DNA of 64,000 nucleotides from the NCBI RefSeq assembly GCF_035917575.1, contig NZ_CP109090.1:5456001-5520000 (forward strand), in the 5' to 3' direction. The notes under the pieces are model-generated. The model was not told where the DNA came from and did no database searches. It saw only the letters and a program-made list of their open reading frames with translations. This document shows, one piece after another, positions 50,255-60,671 of this stretch (position 1 is the first letter of the stretch; every line of letters starts with the position of its first letter). The stretch comes from Streptomyces sp. NBC_01788. Its GTDB lineage: Bacteria; Actinomycetota; Actinomycetes; Streptomycetales; Streptomycetaceae. The translations under genes and the position numbers were made by a program.

Positions 50255-51826
50255 TCAGGCCGCGGCCTGAGACGGCTCCGTCTCCGTGCCCGGTGCCGCC
50301 GTCTCCCTGACGTGGATGCGGCGCAGTGTCGTCGCCGCTCCGGTCGCCGCGAGGAGCAGGACCGCCGCGCCGGTGAGCGCCGCGCCGTGCATTCCGCTGG
50401 TGAAGGCCTCCCGGGCGGCGGTGGCCAGGGCGTCTCCCGCGCGCCCCGGCAGGTGGCGGGCGACGGCCAGCGCGCCACCCAGGGTCTCGTGCGCCGCGGC
50501 CGGGGCGGAGGACGGGACTCCATGGCGGTAGATCGCCGTGCCGATCGAGCCGAGGACCGCCATGCCCAGGGCGCCGCCGAACTCCGCGCCCGTCTCCAGC
50601 AGCGAGGAGGCCGCGCCCGCCTTCTCCACCGGGGCCGCGCTCAGCGCCAGGTCGGTCATCTGGGACAGCACCGCCACGATGCCGGAGGCGAGGACCCCGG
50701 CCGCGGCCAGCACCAGCCAGAGCGAGTCCGGGCCGACCAGGGCCAGCATGCCGTAGCCCGCGGCGGCGATCGCGAAGCCCGCCGTCACGACGTAGGCCCG
50801 GTTGACGCCCTTCTGGACCAGCGCGGCGGCCGCCGGTGCGGCCATCCCGATCGGCACGGACGGCAGCAGCGCCCACAGGGCCGCCTCCATCGCGCTCTTG
50901 CCGAGCACCGACTGGAGGTACTGCGTGGTGAAGAACGCCGAGCCCATCATCGCGAAGGACGACACGAGGTTGAGGACCACCGCGGGCGCGAAGCCCCGGC
51001 CGCGGAACAGGGCCGGCGAGATCATCGGCGAGGCCGCCGTGCGCTGGCGGTGCACGAAGAGGGCGGCGAAGAGCAGGCCGACGGCGACGGAGACGACGTA
51101 CAGCGGGTGGACGCCCTCGGACGGGATCTTCTTCAGGCCGTAGATCACGGGCAGCACCGCCGCCATGGACAGGGGCACGCTCAGCAGGTCGAAGCGGCCC
51201 GGTTCGGGGTTCTTCGACTCGGGCAGCAGGAGCGGGCCGAGCACCAGCAGCAGCACCATCGCGGGCAGGTTGACCAGGAACACCGAGCCCCACCAGAAGA
51301 ACTGGACCAGTACGCCGCTCAGCACGGAGCCGAGCGCGATCCCCGCGGTCATCACGCCCGACCAGACGCCGATCGCCTTCGCGCGCTGAGTGGGGTCGGT
51401 GAACATCGTGCGGACCAGCGCCATCGTGGACGGCATCAGGGTCGCCCCGCCGATGCCGAGGACGGCGCGGGCGGCGATCAGGGTCCCGGCGCTGTCCGCG
51501 TACGCCGCCACCAGTGAGGCGGCTCCGAACGCGGCGGCGCCGATCAGCAGCAGCCTGCGGCGGCCGATGCGGTCGCCGAGCGAGCCCATCGTCATCAGCA
51601 GGCCGGCCAGGACGAAGGCGTAGATGTCGAAGATCCACAGCTGCTGGGTGCCGCTGGGCTCCAGGTCGGCGCTGATCGCCGGGATGGCGAAGTACAGGAC
51701 CGAGACGTCCATCGAGACCAGCAGCAGCGGCAGCATCAGCACGCCGAGAGCGGTCCATTCCCGTCGCCCGGCGCGTGGCCGGCCCGCGGACGGCGGGGTC
51801 GTGGTGGTGCTCGTCGAGTTCGTCAT
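50255..51826 (-). CDS. MFS drug-efflux transporter (EmrB/QacA-type, 14 TM)
   Basis: 523 aa from ATG 51826. The N-terminal motif after the first helix is MTMGSLGDRIGRRRLLLIGA, motif A of the DHA2 group. Motif D1 (LLLVSMDVSVLYFAIPAISADL) is the DHA2 N-terminal signature. Motif C (SGVMTAGIALGSVLSGVLV) marks an antiporter. Fourteen helices can be counted. SmvA/QacA-like proteins expel cationic drugs using proton motive force. It is divergent from a TetR gene with repeated operator-like sites between, which suggests a drug-induced pair. A TTG at 51835 is in frame, but the ATG is preferred. Confidence 0.92.
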   Translation of the reverse strand: MTNSTSTTTTPPSAGRPRAGRREWTALGVLMLPLLLVSMDVSVLYFAIPAISADLEPSGTQQLWIFDIYAFVLAGLLMTMGSLGDRIGRRRLLLIGAAAFGAASLVAAYADSAGTLIAARAVLGIGGATLMPSTMALVRTMFTDPTQRAKAIGVWSGVMTAGIALGSVLSGVLVQFFWWGSVFLVNLPAMVLLLVLGPLLLPESKNPEPGRFDLLSVPLSMAAVLPVIYGLKKIPSEGVHPLYVVSVAVGLLFAALFVHRQRTAASPMISPALFRGRGFAPAVVLNLVSSFAMMGSAFFTTQYLQSVLGKSAMEAALWALLPSVPIGMAAPAAAALVQKGVNRAYVVTAGFAIAAAGYGMLALVGPDSLWLVLAAAGVLASGIVAVLSQMTDLALSAAPVEKAGAASSLLETGAEFGGALGMAVLGSIGTAIYRHGVPSSAPAAAHETLGGALAVARHLPGRAGDALATAAREAFTSGMHGAALTGAAVLLLAATGAATTLRRIHVRETAAPGTETEPSQAAA

Positions 51827-51857
51827 GCCCAGCAATGTACGGGCGTATTAAACGCTT

Positions 51858-51901
51858 GTCTAGAACGCTTGTATAAGTCAGTCGTCTAGGACGGTTGTAT
51901 G
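51858..51901 (+). promoter_or_regulatory. Two 18-bp direct repeats, probable TetR operators
   Basis: GTCTAGRACGSTTGTATR occurs at 51858-51875 and 51884-51901, starts 26 bp apart, between the divergent MFS and TetR genes. Minus-strand boxes TATACA and TTTAAT (17-nt spacing, -10 at about 51853-51848) for the MFS gene overlap the first copy. Repression by the adjacent TetR protein is inferred. Confidence 0.65.
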
Positions 51902-51923
51902 GATCGCGGGTAGGGTGGCCGGC

Positions 51924-52523
51924 ATGGGACACCGTGAGGACCTGCTGGAGGGCGCCAAGCGCTGCCTGCTGCAGAAGGGGTTCGTGCGCACGACCGCGCG
52001 CGACATCGTGAAGGAGTCGGGGACCAATCTCGCGTCGATCGGCTACCACTACGGCTCGAAGGACGCGCTGCTGGTGCAGGCGTACGTCTCCTTGATCGAG
52101 GGCGTGGGGGAGTCCGGGAACGACCGCGGCTGGGGTGCGGGCGACGTGGACACGGCGCCCCTGGGGTCGCTGGAGCGCTTCCAGAAGGTGTGGGCGAACG
52201 TCATCCGCTCGCTCCCCGAGTCACGCGCGATCTGGCTGCTGAGCTTCGAGCTCGTCCTCCAGGGCGACCGGGTCCCCGAGGTGCGCCGCATGCTGGGCGA
52301 GGCCCAGCGGGACGGGCGTTCGGGCCTGACCGCCCTGTTCACCGGCATCCCGGAGGACGAGCTCGACGACGAGACCGTCGAGACGGAGGGCCGCTTCTAC
52401 GTGACCGTCCTCAACGGGCTGATGATGCAGTGGCTCTTCGACCCGGACTCGGCGACCGGCGCCGACCAGCTCACCGAGGGCCTGCGCCGGATGATCGCGG
52501 GAATCGGGCGCGACGACTCCTAG
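51924..52523 (+). CDS. TetR-family transcriptional regulator
   Basis: 199 aa. The helix-turn-helix region is [20 protein letters not shown], then [20 protein letters not shown] and GSKDALL. The C-terminal ligand domain includes [23 protein letters not shown] and [21 protein letters not shown] 51924 has AGGGTGG 6 nt upstream. It lies divergent from the 14-TM drug pump and very likely represses it. Its last 4 nt overlap tail-to-tail with the PucR-type gene. Confidence 0.92.
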   Translation: MGHREDLLEGAKRCLLQKGFVRTTARDIVKESGTNLASIGYHYGSKDALLVQAYVSLIEGVGESGNDRGWGAGDVDTAPLGSLERFQKVWANVIRSLPESRAIWLLSFELVLQGDRVPEVRRMLGEAQRDGRSGLTALFTGIPEDELDDETVETEGRFYVTVLNGLMMQWLFDPDSATGADQLTEGLRRMIAGIGRDDS

Positions 52524-53884
52524 AGCCGCGCCGCCTTCAGTGCCATGTGCAGCAGCAGCCGGTCCTCGCCGTCGTCCAGGTCGAGGCCCGTGAGCTGCTC
52601 CACGCGGGACAGCCGGTAGTACAGGGTCTGGCGGTGGATGCCCAGCTCGGCGGCGGTGCGCCCGGCCTGGCCCGCGCAGTCGAGGTAGACCTCCGCGGTG
52701 CGGGCCAGCTCTCGGTGGGCGGGGGAGAGCAGCGCGTGCAGGGCGGGGTCGTGCGCGGCCTCCGGCGGCAGCGAGGTGAGCAGCCGGTACGGCCCGATGG
52801 CAGCCCACTGCGCGACCGGGCCCAGCCGCGGCTCCGCCAGCGCGGCCCGCGCGGCCGCCGAGGCCTCCGCCCACGCGGCCCCCAGCCCGGCGAGACCCGT
52901 CCGCGCCGCGGCGATCCCGGCGGCCACCCCGCCGCGCGAGCCTCCCCCGGTGCTCCGGCCCGGGCCGCCGTCCCGTCCGGCCGCCGCGTCCTGGGCGGCC
53001 CCTCCGCTCCCGGCGCCGGTGCCGCCCGCGCCGCCTTCGGGGCGTGCCGCCTCTCCGGCCCCGGCCCCGGCGCCACCGCGTGCGCTTCCCGCGGCGGTGC
53101 GTCCGGCACCGCCCGGCGGCCCCGGCGCCGCCGCCCGCTCCAGCAGGCGGGTCGCCGCCGACACCGCCGGTGTCAGGGTGTCCGTGGAGCGCAGGCCGAC
53201 CAGCAGCACCAGGCTCTGCTGGGTGGTCCCCCAGGGGATCGCGCACAGGGCCCTGGCGCCGGGCAGGGTGCGCACCGAGGGGGCGTCGTCCGGGTCCGCC
53301 GACGGCCAGGGGGCCACGCACACCACCGTGTGCGGTCCGTCCGCGCGGACGCCCAGGGCCGTCCGCAGCTCCGCCACCGCCATGTCCCGCGGCCAGCCCG
53401 GTTCGGCGGTCAGCACCGCCCGCAGCTCCCGGGTGAGGTCCGCGCCGTGCTGGGCCTCGTCGGCCAGCAGCGCGCCGATCCGCCCGGTCACCAGCATGGC
53501 CGCGGCCAGTTGCTGCTCGGTGGGCCCGGGGTCGTAGTCCAGGAGCCAGACATAGCCGAGGACGACACCGCGATGGCGGACCGGGAGGCAGATCCGCCCC
53601 CGGTACACGCCCGCCTCCGGGGTCCGCGGGATCCGCACCGGACCGGTCGCCCGGGTGATGCCGAAGCCCTCGAACCAGTGGCGGACGGCCGACGTGGAGC
53701 GGCGGGTGAGGATCGAGCGCGTGCGCACCGGGTCCAGGGCGGACGGATCCAGGTCGCCCTCGCTGTCGTAGGCGCCGAAGGCGATCAGCTCGAAGTTCCG
53801 GTTCTCCAGGGTGGCCGGCGCGCCGAGCAGCTCCGAGATCTCGTCGACCAGCTCCTGGTAGTCACCCCTGTCACTGGATGTCAC
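52520..53884 (-). CDS. PucR-family transcriptional regulator, likely of proline catabolism
   Basis: 454 aa from GTG 53884, which has GGGAG about 9 nt upstream; ATG 53923 and 53902 are in frame. The N-terminal half carries a GAF-like sensory part (VEEISELL-type start, then [20 protein letters not shown]). The C-terminal PucR helix-turn-helix is [20 protein letters not shown] with [10 protein letters not shown]. Between them lies a Gly/Ala-rich low-complexity insert of about 80 residues. It is divergent from proline dehydrogenase and P5C dehydrogenase genes, so it probably controls their induction by proline. Confidence 0.85.
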   Translation of the reverse strand: MTSSDRGDYQELVDEISELLGAPATLENRNFELIAFGAYDSEGDLDPSALDPVRTRSILTRRSTSAVRHWFEGFGITRATGPVRIPRTPEAGVYRGRICLPVRHRGVVLGYVWLLDYDPGPTEQQLAAAMLVTGRIGALLADEAQHGADLTRELRAVLTAEPGWPRDMAVAELRTALGVRADGPHTVVCVAPWPSADPDDAPSVRTLPGARALCAIPWGTTQQSLVLLVGLRSTDTLTPAVSAATRLLERAAAPGPPGGAGRTAAGSARGGAGAGAGEAARPEGGAGGTGAGSGGAAQDAAAGRDGGPGRSTGGGSRGGVAAGIAAARTGLAGLGAAWAEASAAARAALAEPRLGPVAQWAAIGPYRLLTSLPPEAAHDPALHALLSPAHRELARTAEVYLDCAGQAGRTAAELGIHRQTLYYRLSRVEQLTGLDLDDGEDRLLLHMALKAARL

Positions 53885-54065
53885 TCGGGCATTCTCCCGC
53901 ATTTCCGCGGAGCCTTCATACATCTGTCTGAGATCACGGGCGCGGATGCGTGACAGCTGTCGATGGCCGACGATCTGAGGAAACCTTTACTTTCACGGTG
54001 GTTCTCCGTGCCGCCCCCGAACCGTGGGGTCGCGGCCTTGTTGCTTGTTCGTGTGGAGGTGCCCC

Positions 54066-54992
54066 GTGCTGGGTCCCGTGATTCTCGCCGCGTCGCGCAG
54101 CGACCGGATGCGACGCCTGATCTCGGCGGCCCCGGGGACGAAGCAGGTCGTCGACCGCTTCATCCCGGGCGAGACCGTGGGCGACATCGTCCCGATCATC
54201 GAGGACCTCACCGGCCGGGGTCTGGAACTGACCATGGACGTGGTCGGCGAGGACATCACCACCCCCGAGCAGGCCGCCGCCGCACGGGACGCGTACCTGG
54301 AACTGATCGACCGGATCAAGGACCTTGAGCTCGGCCCGAAGGTCGAGATGTCCGTGAAGCTGTCCATGTTCGGCCAGGCCCTGGAGCACGGCCACGAACT
54401 GGCGCTGAAGAACGTCCGCCCGGTCGTCGAGGCCGCCGCCGCCATCGGCACGACGGTCACCCTGGACGCCGAGGACCACACCACCCTCGACTCGATGTTC
54501 GCCATCCACGAGGAACTGCGCAAGGACTTCCCGCAGACCGGCTGCGTCATCCAGGCCTACCTCTTCCGCACCGAGGCCGACGCCCGCCGCCTCGCCGCGA
54601 ACGGCAGCCGGGTCCGCCTGGTGAAGGGCGCCTACAAGGAGCCCGCCGAGGTCGCCTACCAGAACAAGCACGAGATCGACAAGGCGTACGTGCGCGTCCT
54701 GCGCGTTCTGATGCAGGGCGACGGGTACCCGATGATCGGCTCCCACGACCCGCGCCTGATCTCGATCGGGCAGGAACTGGCCCGCACCGCCGGCCGCAAG
54801 CTCGACGAGTACGAGTTCCAGATGCTGTACGGCATCCGCAGCGACGAGCACCTGCGTCTGGCCGCCGAGGGCCACCGCATGCGCGTCTACACCGCCTTCG
54901 GCACCGACTGGTACGGCTACTTCATGCGCCGCCTCGCGGAGAAGCCGGCCAACCTGCGCTTCTTCCTCCGGAGCATGGTCAGCAAGGGCTGA
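54066..54992 (+). CDS. Proline dehydrogenase (monofunctional PRODH)
   Basis: 308 aa FAD barrel that oxidises L-proline to pyrroline-5-carboxylate. Family segments include LGPKVEMSVKLSMFGQAL, TLDAEDHTTLDSMF, VRLVKGAYKEPAEVAYQ and SHDPRLISIGQEL. The C-terminal YTAFGTDWYGYFMRRLAEKP supplies the Tyr and Arg-Arg that bind proline. GTG 54066 has GGAGGTG 5-6 nt upstream. The P5C dehydrogenase gene follows 50 nt later, forming the two-step proline-to-glutamate operon as two separate enzymes. Confidence 0.95.
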   Translation: MLGPVILAASRSDRMRRLISAAPGTKQVVDRFIPGETVGDIVPIIEDLTGRGLELTMDVVGEDITTPEQAAAARDAYLELIDRIKDLELGPKVEMSVKLSMFGQALEHGHELALKNVRPVVEAAAAIGTTVTLDAEDHTTLDSMFAIHEELRKDFPQTGCVIQAYLFRTEADARRLAANGSRVRLVKGAYKEPAEVAYQNKHEIDKAYVRVLRVLMQGDGYPMIGSHDPRLISIGQELARTAGRKLDEYEFQMLYGIRSDEHLRLAAEGHRMRVYTAFGTDWYGYFMRRLAEKPANLRFFLRSMVSKG

Positions 54993-55042
54993 GCCGCCGC
55001 ACCCCGCTCGCAACACCGCTCAAGTCAAGGAGTTCGGAACTG

Positions 55043-56683
<1,641 letters not shown>

Positions 56684-56698
56684 CCAGCCCTCCCTGGC

Positions 56699-56740
56699 AC
56701 GGGCCGGGAAGCCTGCCCCCGAGCAGGCCTCCCGGCCCGT
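56699..56740 (+). terminator. Terminator of the proline catabolism operon
   Basis: ACGGGCCGGGA (56699-56709) pairs with TCCCGGCCCGT (56730-56740), and inside it GCCTGC pairs with GCAGGC around CCCCGA. It is a long, nearly perfect stem. Confidence 0.85.
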
Positions 56741-56769
56741 CTCCATGTCCGCCGGGACAGACTCTCCCC

Positions 56770-57633
56770 ATGACGCGAGCGGTGGAAGACATGGTGGAGA
56801 CGGACGACGGAGTGCGTCTGTGGGCGGAACGCTCGGGTCCGGACGGCACCCCGCTGGTGCTGTGCCACGGCGGCCCCGGCCTGTGGGACATGTTCGGGGA
56901 CCTGGCCGGGCTGCTGGCCGGCGTGACCCCGGTCGTCCGCTGGGACCAGCGCGGCTGCGGACGGTCGCAGCGCTGCGCGGGGCCATGGACGAGCGAGCGC
57001 TTCGTCGCCGACCTCGATGCCGTGCGCCGGCACTTCGGTCTGGACCGGATGGCCCTGCTCGGTCACTCCTGGGGCGCACAGCTCGCCCTGAGCTACGCGC
57101 TGGCGCATCCGGAACGGGTGAGCGCGTTGGTGTACGTGGCCGGAACGGGGATCGGGCCGGACGAGGACTGGCATCCCGCGTACCGCCGGAACTTCCTGGC
57201 CCGGCTCGGCGAGCACCCCGAACGCCTCGCCCGCAGGCAGGAGCTGACGGACCGGCCGCCGGGGACGGAGGCCCAGGACCAGGAACGGGCCGTGCTCCAG
57301 TGGTCGGCCGATTTCGCGGACCAGAAGCGGGCACTCGTGCTCGCCGAGCGCATGGCCGACCCCTGGTTCGGCATCAACTACGAGTGCAACCAAGGACTGA
57401 ACGCGGAGCGGAAGCGGACCTGGGGCACGTCCGGGCTCGACGCCGCCTGCCGTCGCCTCGACCTGCCGGTCGTGATCGTCGACGGCGGCAGGGACATCCG
57501 CCCGCGCACGGCGGTCGACTCCCTGGAGCGGGCCCTGCCCCGGGTGCGCCGGGTCGTCTTCCCGGACGCCGGGCACATGCCCTGGGTCGAGGAACCCCAG
57601 GGCTTTCGCCGGGCGGTGGCGGCGGCGCTGTGA
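56770..57633 (+). CDS. Alpha/beta hydrolase (proline iminopeptidase-like S33 fold)
   Basis: 287 aa. The oxyanion region is LVLCHGGPGLWDM, the HGGPG motif shared by proline iminopeptidases and epoxide hydrolase relatives. The nucleophile elbow is LLGHSWGAQLALSYA, and the acid and His are in VIVDGGRDIRPR and PDAGHMPWVEEP. WDQRGCGRS is also typical of prolyl aminopeptidases. Its place next to proline oxidation genes would fit release of N-terminal proline, but that is only suggestive because a terminator separates them. The start is ATG 56770; ATG 56791 is also possible. Confidence 0.85.
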   Translation: MTRAVEDMVETDDGVRLWAERSGPDGTPLVLCHGGPGLWDMFGDLAGLLAGVTPVVRWDQRGCGRSQRCAGPWTSERFVADLDAVRRHFGLDRMALLGHSWGAQLALSYALAHPERVSALVYVAGTGIGPDEDWHPAYRRNFLARLGEHPERLARRQELTDRPPGTEAQDQERAVLQWSADFADQKRALVLAERMADPWFGINYECNQGLNAERKRTWGTSGLDAACRRLDLPVVIVDGGRDIRPRTAVDSLERALPRVRRVVFPDAGHMPWVEEPQGFRRAVAAAL

Positions 57634-57657
57634 ACCCCTGTCCGGACGAAAGGGCAG

Positions 57658-57678
57658 GTCGGCGGGGGGTCCGCCGAC
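57658..57678 (+). terminator. Hairpin after the hydrolase gene
   Basis: GTCGGCGG / CCGCCGAC, 8 perfect pairs around GGGGT, 24 nt after the stop. Beyond it, to 57893, the region holds only promoter-like, lower G+C sequence (for example TTAGCT near 57738) and no gene. Confidence 0.55.
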
Positions 57679-57893
57679 GCGCCGTCTCAGATAGTAGGAA
57701 GTCCGAGTAATGGTGGAGACAGGCGCCCGTTCCTCGCTTAGCTTTGAAGGAGCCGAACGTCTCGCTGATCAAGCGAATGGCGGTCGTGAGCCGGGCCCCG
57801 CGCAGGACACCCCTGCGGCACCGCTCCCCGCCCCCTTCCGGCGTATCTCGTTTCTCATCCGCACCCCACGTGTGCCGAAGGAGCTGATTCCCC

Positions 57894-58025
57894 ATGGCCG
57901 CAGCCGCTCTCCGCCGCCGTGTCCGTCACACCACCCGTGCCGGCGAGTCCGACCGCAAGAACGCCGCAGCCGCCCTCCAGCGCGCCCTCGACCGTCGTGA
58001 CAACGGTGGCGAGACGGGTCACTGA
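57894..58025 (+). CDS. Small basic protein, 43 aa, upstream of leuB
   Basis: AAGGAG (57878-57883) is a strong ribosome-binding site 10 nt before ATG 57894. The product MAAAALRRRVRHTTRAGESD continues RKNAAAALQRALDRRDNGGE and ends TGH. It is one basic, probably helical protein without a membrane segment. About three quarters of third positions are G or C, so coding is likely but not certain. leuB starts 80 nt downstream. Function unknown. Confidence 0.6.
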   Translation: MAAAALRRRVRHTTRAGESDRKNAAAALQRALDRRDNGGETGH

Positions 58026-58104
58026 GCCTCCGGGAGCCGTCCTCGAAGTGTCCGGATCGCGGACGCTCCGTGTCATCCCATGGGACGAGGAGTAGGGTGC
58101 CGGC

Positions 58105-59148
58105 ATGTCTCGCAGCATCGATCTCGCAGTGATCCCCGGTGACGGAATCGGCCAGGAAGTCGTGGCCGAGGGCCTGAAGGTCCTGTCCGCCGCCCTACCG
58201 CAGGACGTGAAGCTGGAGACCAAGGAGTACGACTTCGGCGCCCGGCGCTACCACGCCACCGGGGAGACCCTCACCGACGCCGACCTGGAGCAGCTCGGGC
58301 GGCACGACGCCATCCTGCTCGGCGCCATCGGCGACCCGTCGGTGCCCTCCGGCGTCCTGGAACGCGGCTTCCTGCTCAAGCTCCGCTTCGCCTTCGACCA
58401 CCACGTCAACCTGCGCCCGAGCAAGCTCCTGCCCGGTGTCGCCACCCCGCTCGCGGGCGACCCGCAGATCGACTTCGTCGTCGTCCGCGAGGGCACCGAG
58501 GGCCCGTACACGGGCAACGGCGGCACCATCCGCAAGGGCACCGAGCACGAGGTCGCCACCGAGGTCTCCGTCAACACGGCCTTCGGTGTCGAGCGCGTGG
58601 TCCGCGACGCCTTCGCGCGCGCCCAGGCCCGGCCGCGCAAGAAGCTCACGCTCGTCCACAAGAACAACGTGCTGACCTTCGCGGGCCACCTGTGGACGAA
58701 CATCTTCAACAAGGTGGCCGAGGAGTACCCCGAGGTCACCACCGAGTACATCCACGTCGACGCGGCCACCATCTACCTGGTGACCCAGCCCGAGCGGTTC
58801 GACGTCATCGTCACCGACAACCTCTTCGGCGACATCATCACCGACCTCGCCGCGGCCGTCTCCGGCGGCATCGGCGTCGCCGCCTCCGGCAACATCAACC
58901 CGAGCGGCGAGTTCCCGTCCATGTTCGAGCCGGTCCACGGCTCGGCCCCGGACATCGCGGGCCAGGGCAAGGCCGACCCCACCGCCACGGTCCTGTCCGT
59001 CGCCCTGCTGCTGCGCCACCTCGGCTACGAGTCCGAGGCGACCCGTATCGAGGACGCGGTCTCCGCCGACCTCGCGGAGCGGGGCGCGCTGCCCGCGCGG
59101 AGCACCGCCGAGATCGGCGACGCGCTCCGCGTACGAGTAGCGGGCTGA
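58105..59148 (+). CDS. leuB: 3-isopropylmalate dehydrogenase
   Basis: 347 aa, NAD-dependent oxidative decarboxylase of leucine synthesis. The N-terminal [19 protein letters not shown] is the family start. The substrate arginines lie in [18 protein letters not shown]. The catalytic Tyr and Lys lie in [14 protein letters not shown] and [10 protein letters not shown]. The metal aspartates lie in [20 protein letters not shown]. The NAD-binding end is [19 protein letters not shown]. The form with the VREGTEGPY sequence is typical of actinobacteria. TAGGGT 8 nt before ATG 58105 may serve as a -10 box for a leaderless mRNA, or as the ribosome-binding region with GAGGAG. Confidence 0.95.
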   Translation: MSRSIDLAVIPGDGIGQEVVAEGLKVLSAALPQDVKLETKEYDFGARRYHATGETLTDADLEQLGRHDAILLGAIGDPSVPSGVLERGFLLKLRFAFDHHVNLRPSKLLPGVATPLAGDPQIDFVVVREGTEGPYTGNGGTIRKGTEHEVATEVSVNTAFGVERVVRDAFARAQARPRKKLTLVHKNNVLTFAGHLWTNIFNKVAEEYPEVTTEYIHVDAATIYLVTQPERFDVIVTDNLFGDIITDLAAAVSGGIGVAASGNINPSGEFPSMFEPVHGSAPDIAGQGKADPTATVLSVALLLRHLGYESEATRIEDAVSADLAERGALPARSTAEIGDALRVRVAG

Positions 59149-59273
59149 CCCGGCCGCCACTCGAAAACTTCGAAGCCGTCGGGTCGCATCAGCGCCCGGC
59201 GGCTTCCCCCTGTCCGCCGCCGGGTGCCACCATCAGTCCCGGGGCCGCATTCACCCCGTTTTCTTCCGCCGTC

Positions 59274-59302
59274 GGCTCCGCGCGATAATCGAACGCGGAG
59301 CC
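59274..59302. promoter_or_regulatory. Inverted repeat enclosing a GATAAT box, upstream of ilvE
   Basis: GGCTCCGCG (59274-59282) and CGCGGAGCC (59294-59302) are exact complements. The 11-nt gap contains GATAAT (59284-59289), overlapping the left arm. It lies about 100 nt before the ilvE start. It could be an operator over a promoter, or a leader hairpin. Confidence 0.45.
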
Positions 59303-59400
59303 GCGGTATGAGGGAATGCTCGGACGTCCAAGCACAGGCCTCCGGACGTACGGGCGTGAGCGCGGCCCGTCACAACACACTCGGTGAAGGACACTCACTC

Positions 59401-60489
59401 ATGACGACGCCCACGATCGAGCTCAAGCCATCGGCCAGCCCGCTCTCCGACGCGGAGCGGGAGGCCATCCTGGCCAACCCCGGATTCGGCCGCCACTTCA
59501 CCGACCACATGGTGACGATCAGGTGGACGGAGGGCCGGGGCTGGCACGACGGCCAGCTCGTTCCGTACGCGCCGATCCCCCTGGACCCCGCCACGCATGT
59601 GCTGCACTACGCGCAGGAGATCTTCGAGGGCCTGAAGGCCTACCGCCGGCCCGACGGCTCGGTCGCCACCTTCCGCCCGGAGCGGAACGCCAAGCGCTTC
59701 CAGGCGTCCTCCCGCCGTCTGGCCATGCCCGAGCTGCCCGTCGAGACGTTCATCGAGGCCTGTGACGCCCTGGTCCGCCAGGACAAGGCGTGGGTGCCGG
59801 CGCACGGCGGCGAGGAGTCCCTCTACCTGCGCCCGTTCATGATCGCCACCGAGGTCGGGCTGGGCGTCAAGCCCGCCAACGAGTACCTGTTCCTCGTGAT
59901 CGCCTCCCCGGCCGGCGCGTACTTCCCGGGCGGCGTGAAGCCCGTCTCCATCTGGGCCTCCGAGGACCGCGTTCGCGCCGTCCCCGGCGGCATGGGCGAC
60001 GCCAAGACCGGCGGCAACTACGCGGCCTCCCTGCTCGCCCAGGCCGAGGCCGCCGCCAAGGGCTGCGACCAGGTCTGCTACCTGGACGCCGTGGAGCACA
60101 AGTGGGTCGAGGAACTCGGCGGGATGAACCTGTACTTCGTGTACGGGAACAAGATCGTCACCCCGTCCCTGAGCGGTTCGATCCTGGAGGGCGTCACCCG
60201 TGACTCGCTGCTGACGGTCGCCCGCGACCTCGGCTACGAGTCCGAGGAGGCCCGCGTCTCCATCGACCAGTGGCAGCGCGACTCCGAGAACGGCACGCTG
60301 ACGGAGGTCTTCGCCTGCGGTACGGCCGCCGTCATCACCCCGGTCGGCACCGTCAAGCGCGCGGACGCCGAGTGGAAGCAGTCGGGCGGTGAGCCCGGCG
60401 AGGTCACGATGAAGCTGCGCCAGGCCCTGCTGGACATCCAGCGCGGCGTCACCGAGGACAAGCACGGCTGGATGCAAGCGCTGGCGTAG
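59401..60489 (+). CDS. ilvE: Branched-chain amino-acid aminotransferase
   Basis: 362 aa, PLP fold-type IV enzyme for the last step of Ile, Val and Leu synthesis and first step of their breakdown. The PLP lysine is in [19 protein letters not shown]. Other family segments are [19 protein letters not shown], the substrate loop [15 protein letters not shown] and [21 protein letters not shown] lies 9 nt before ATG 59401; upstream in-frame codons to 59309 are not supported. It follows leuB with its own probable promoter and ends at a strong terminator. Confidence 0.96.
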   Translation: MTTPTIELKPSASPLSDAEREAILANPGFGRHFTDHMVTIRWTEGRGWHDGQLVPYAPIPLDPATHVLHYAQEIFEGLKAYRRPDGSVATFRPERNAKRFQASSRRLAMPELPVETFIEACDALVRQDKAWVPAHGGEESLYLRPFMIATEVGLGVKPANEYLFLVIASPAGAYFPGGVKPVSIWASEDRVRAVPGGMGDAKTGGNYAASLLAQAEAAAKGCDQVCYLDAVEHKWVEELGGMNLYFVYGNKIVTPSLSGSILEGVTRDSLLTVARDLGYESEEARVSIDQWQRDSENGTLTEVFACGTAAVITPVGTVKRADAEWKQSGGEPGEVTMKLRQALLDIQRGVTEDKHGWMQALA

Positions 60490-60540
60490 CCGCCCGCCGG
60501 GGCCCGCGCCTCACCGGCCGCCTCCCGCTGCCCACCTCCC

Positions 60541-60581
60541 GTTCCCCGTCCGCCGGCTTCGCGAACCGGCGGGCGGGGAAC
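60541..60581. terminator. Terminator between ilvE and the convergent permease gene
   Basis: GTTCCCCG (60541-60548) pairs with CGGGGAAC (60574-60581), continuing CCGCCGG / CCGGCGG around CTTCGCGAA with one bulge. Symmetric enough to act from both sides. Confidence 0.8.
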
Positions 60582-60671
60582 GGCAGTTGATGGCCTGTGG
60601 ATCGATCTCCTCGGAACAGCCCTAGTGCCGTGCCGGGCGTCGCGAGCCGGTGGACCTTTCCGCTCGCAGCA

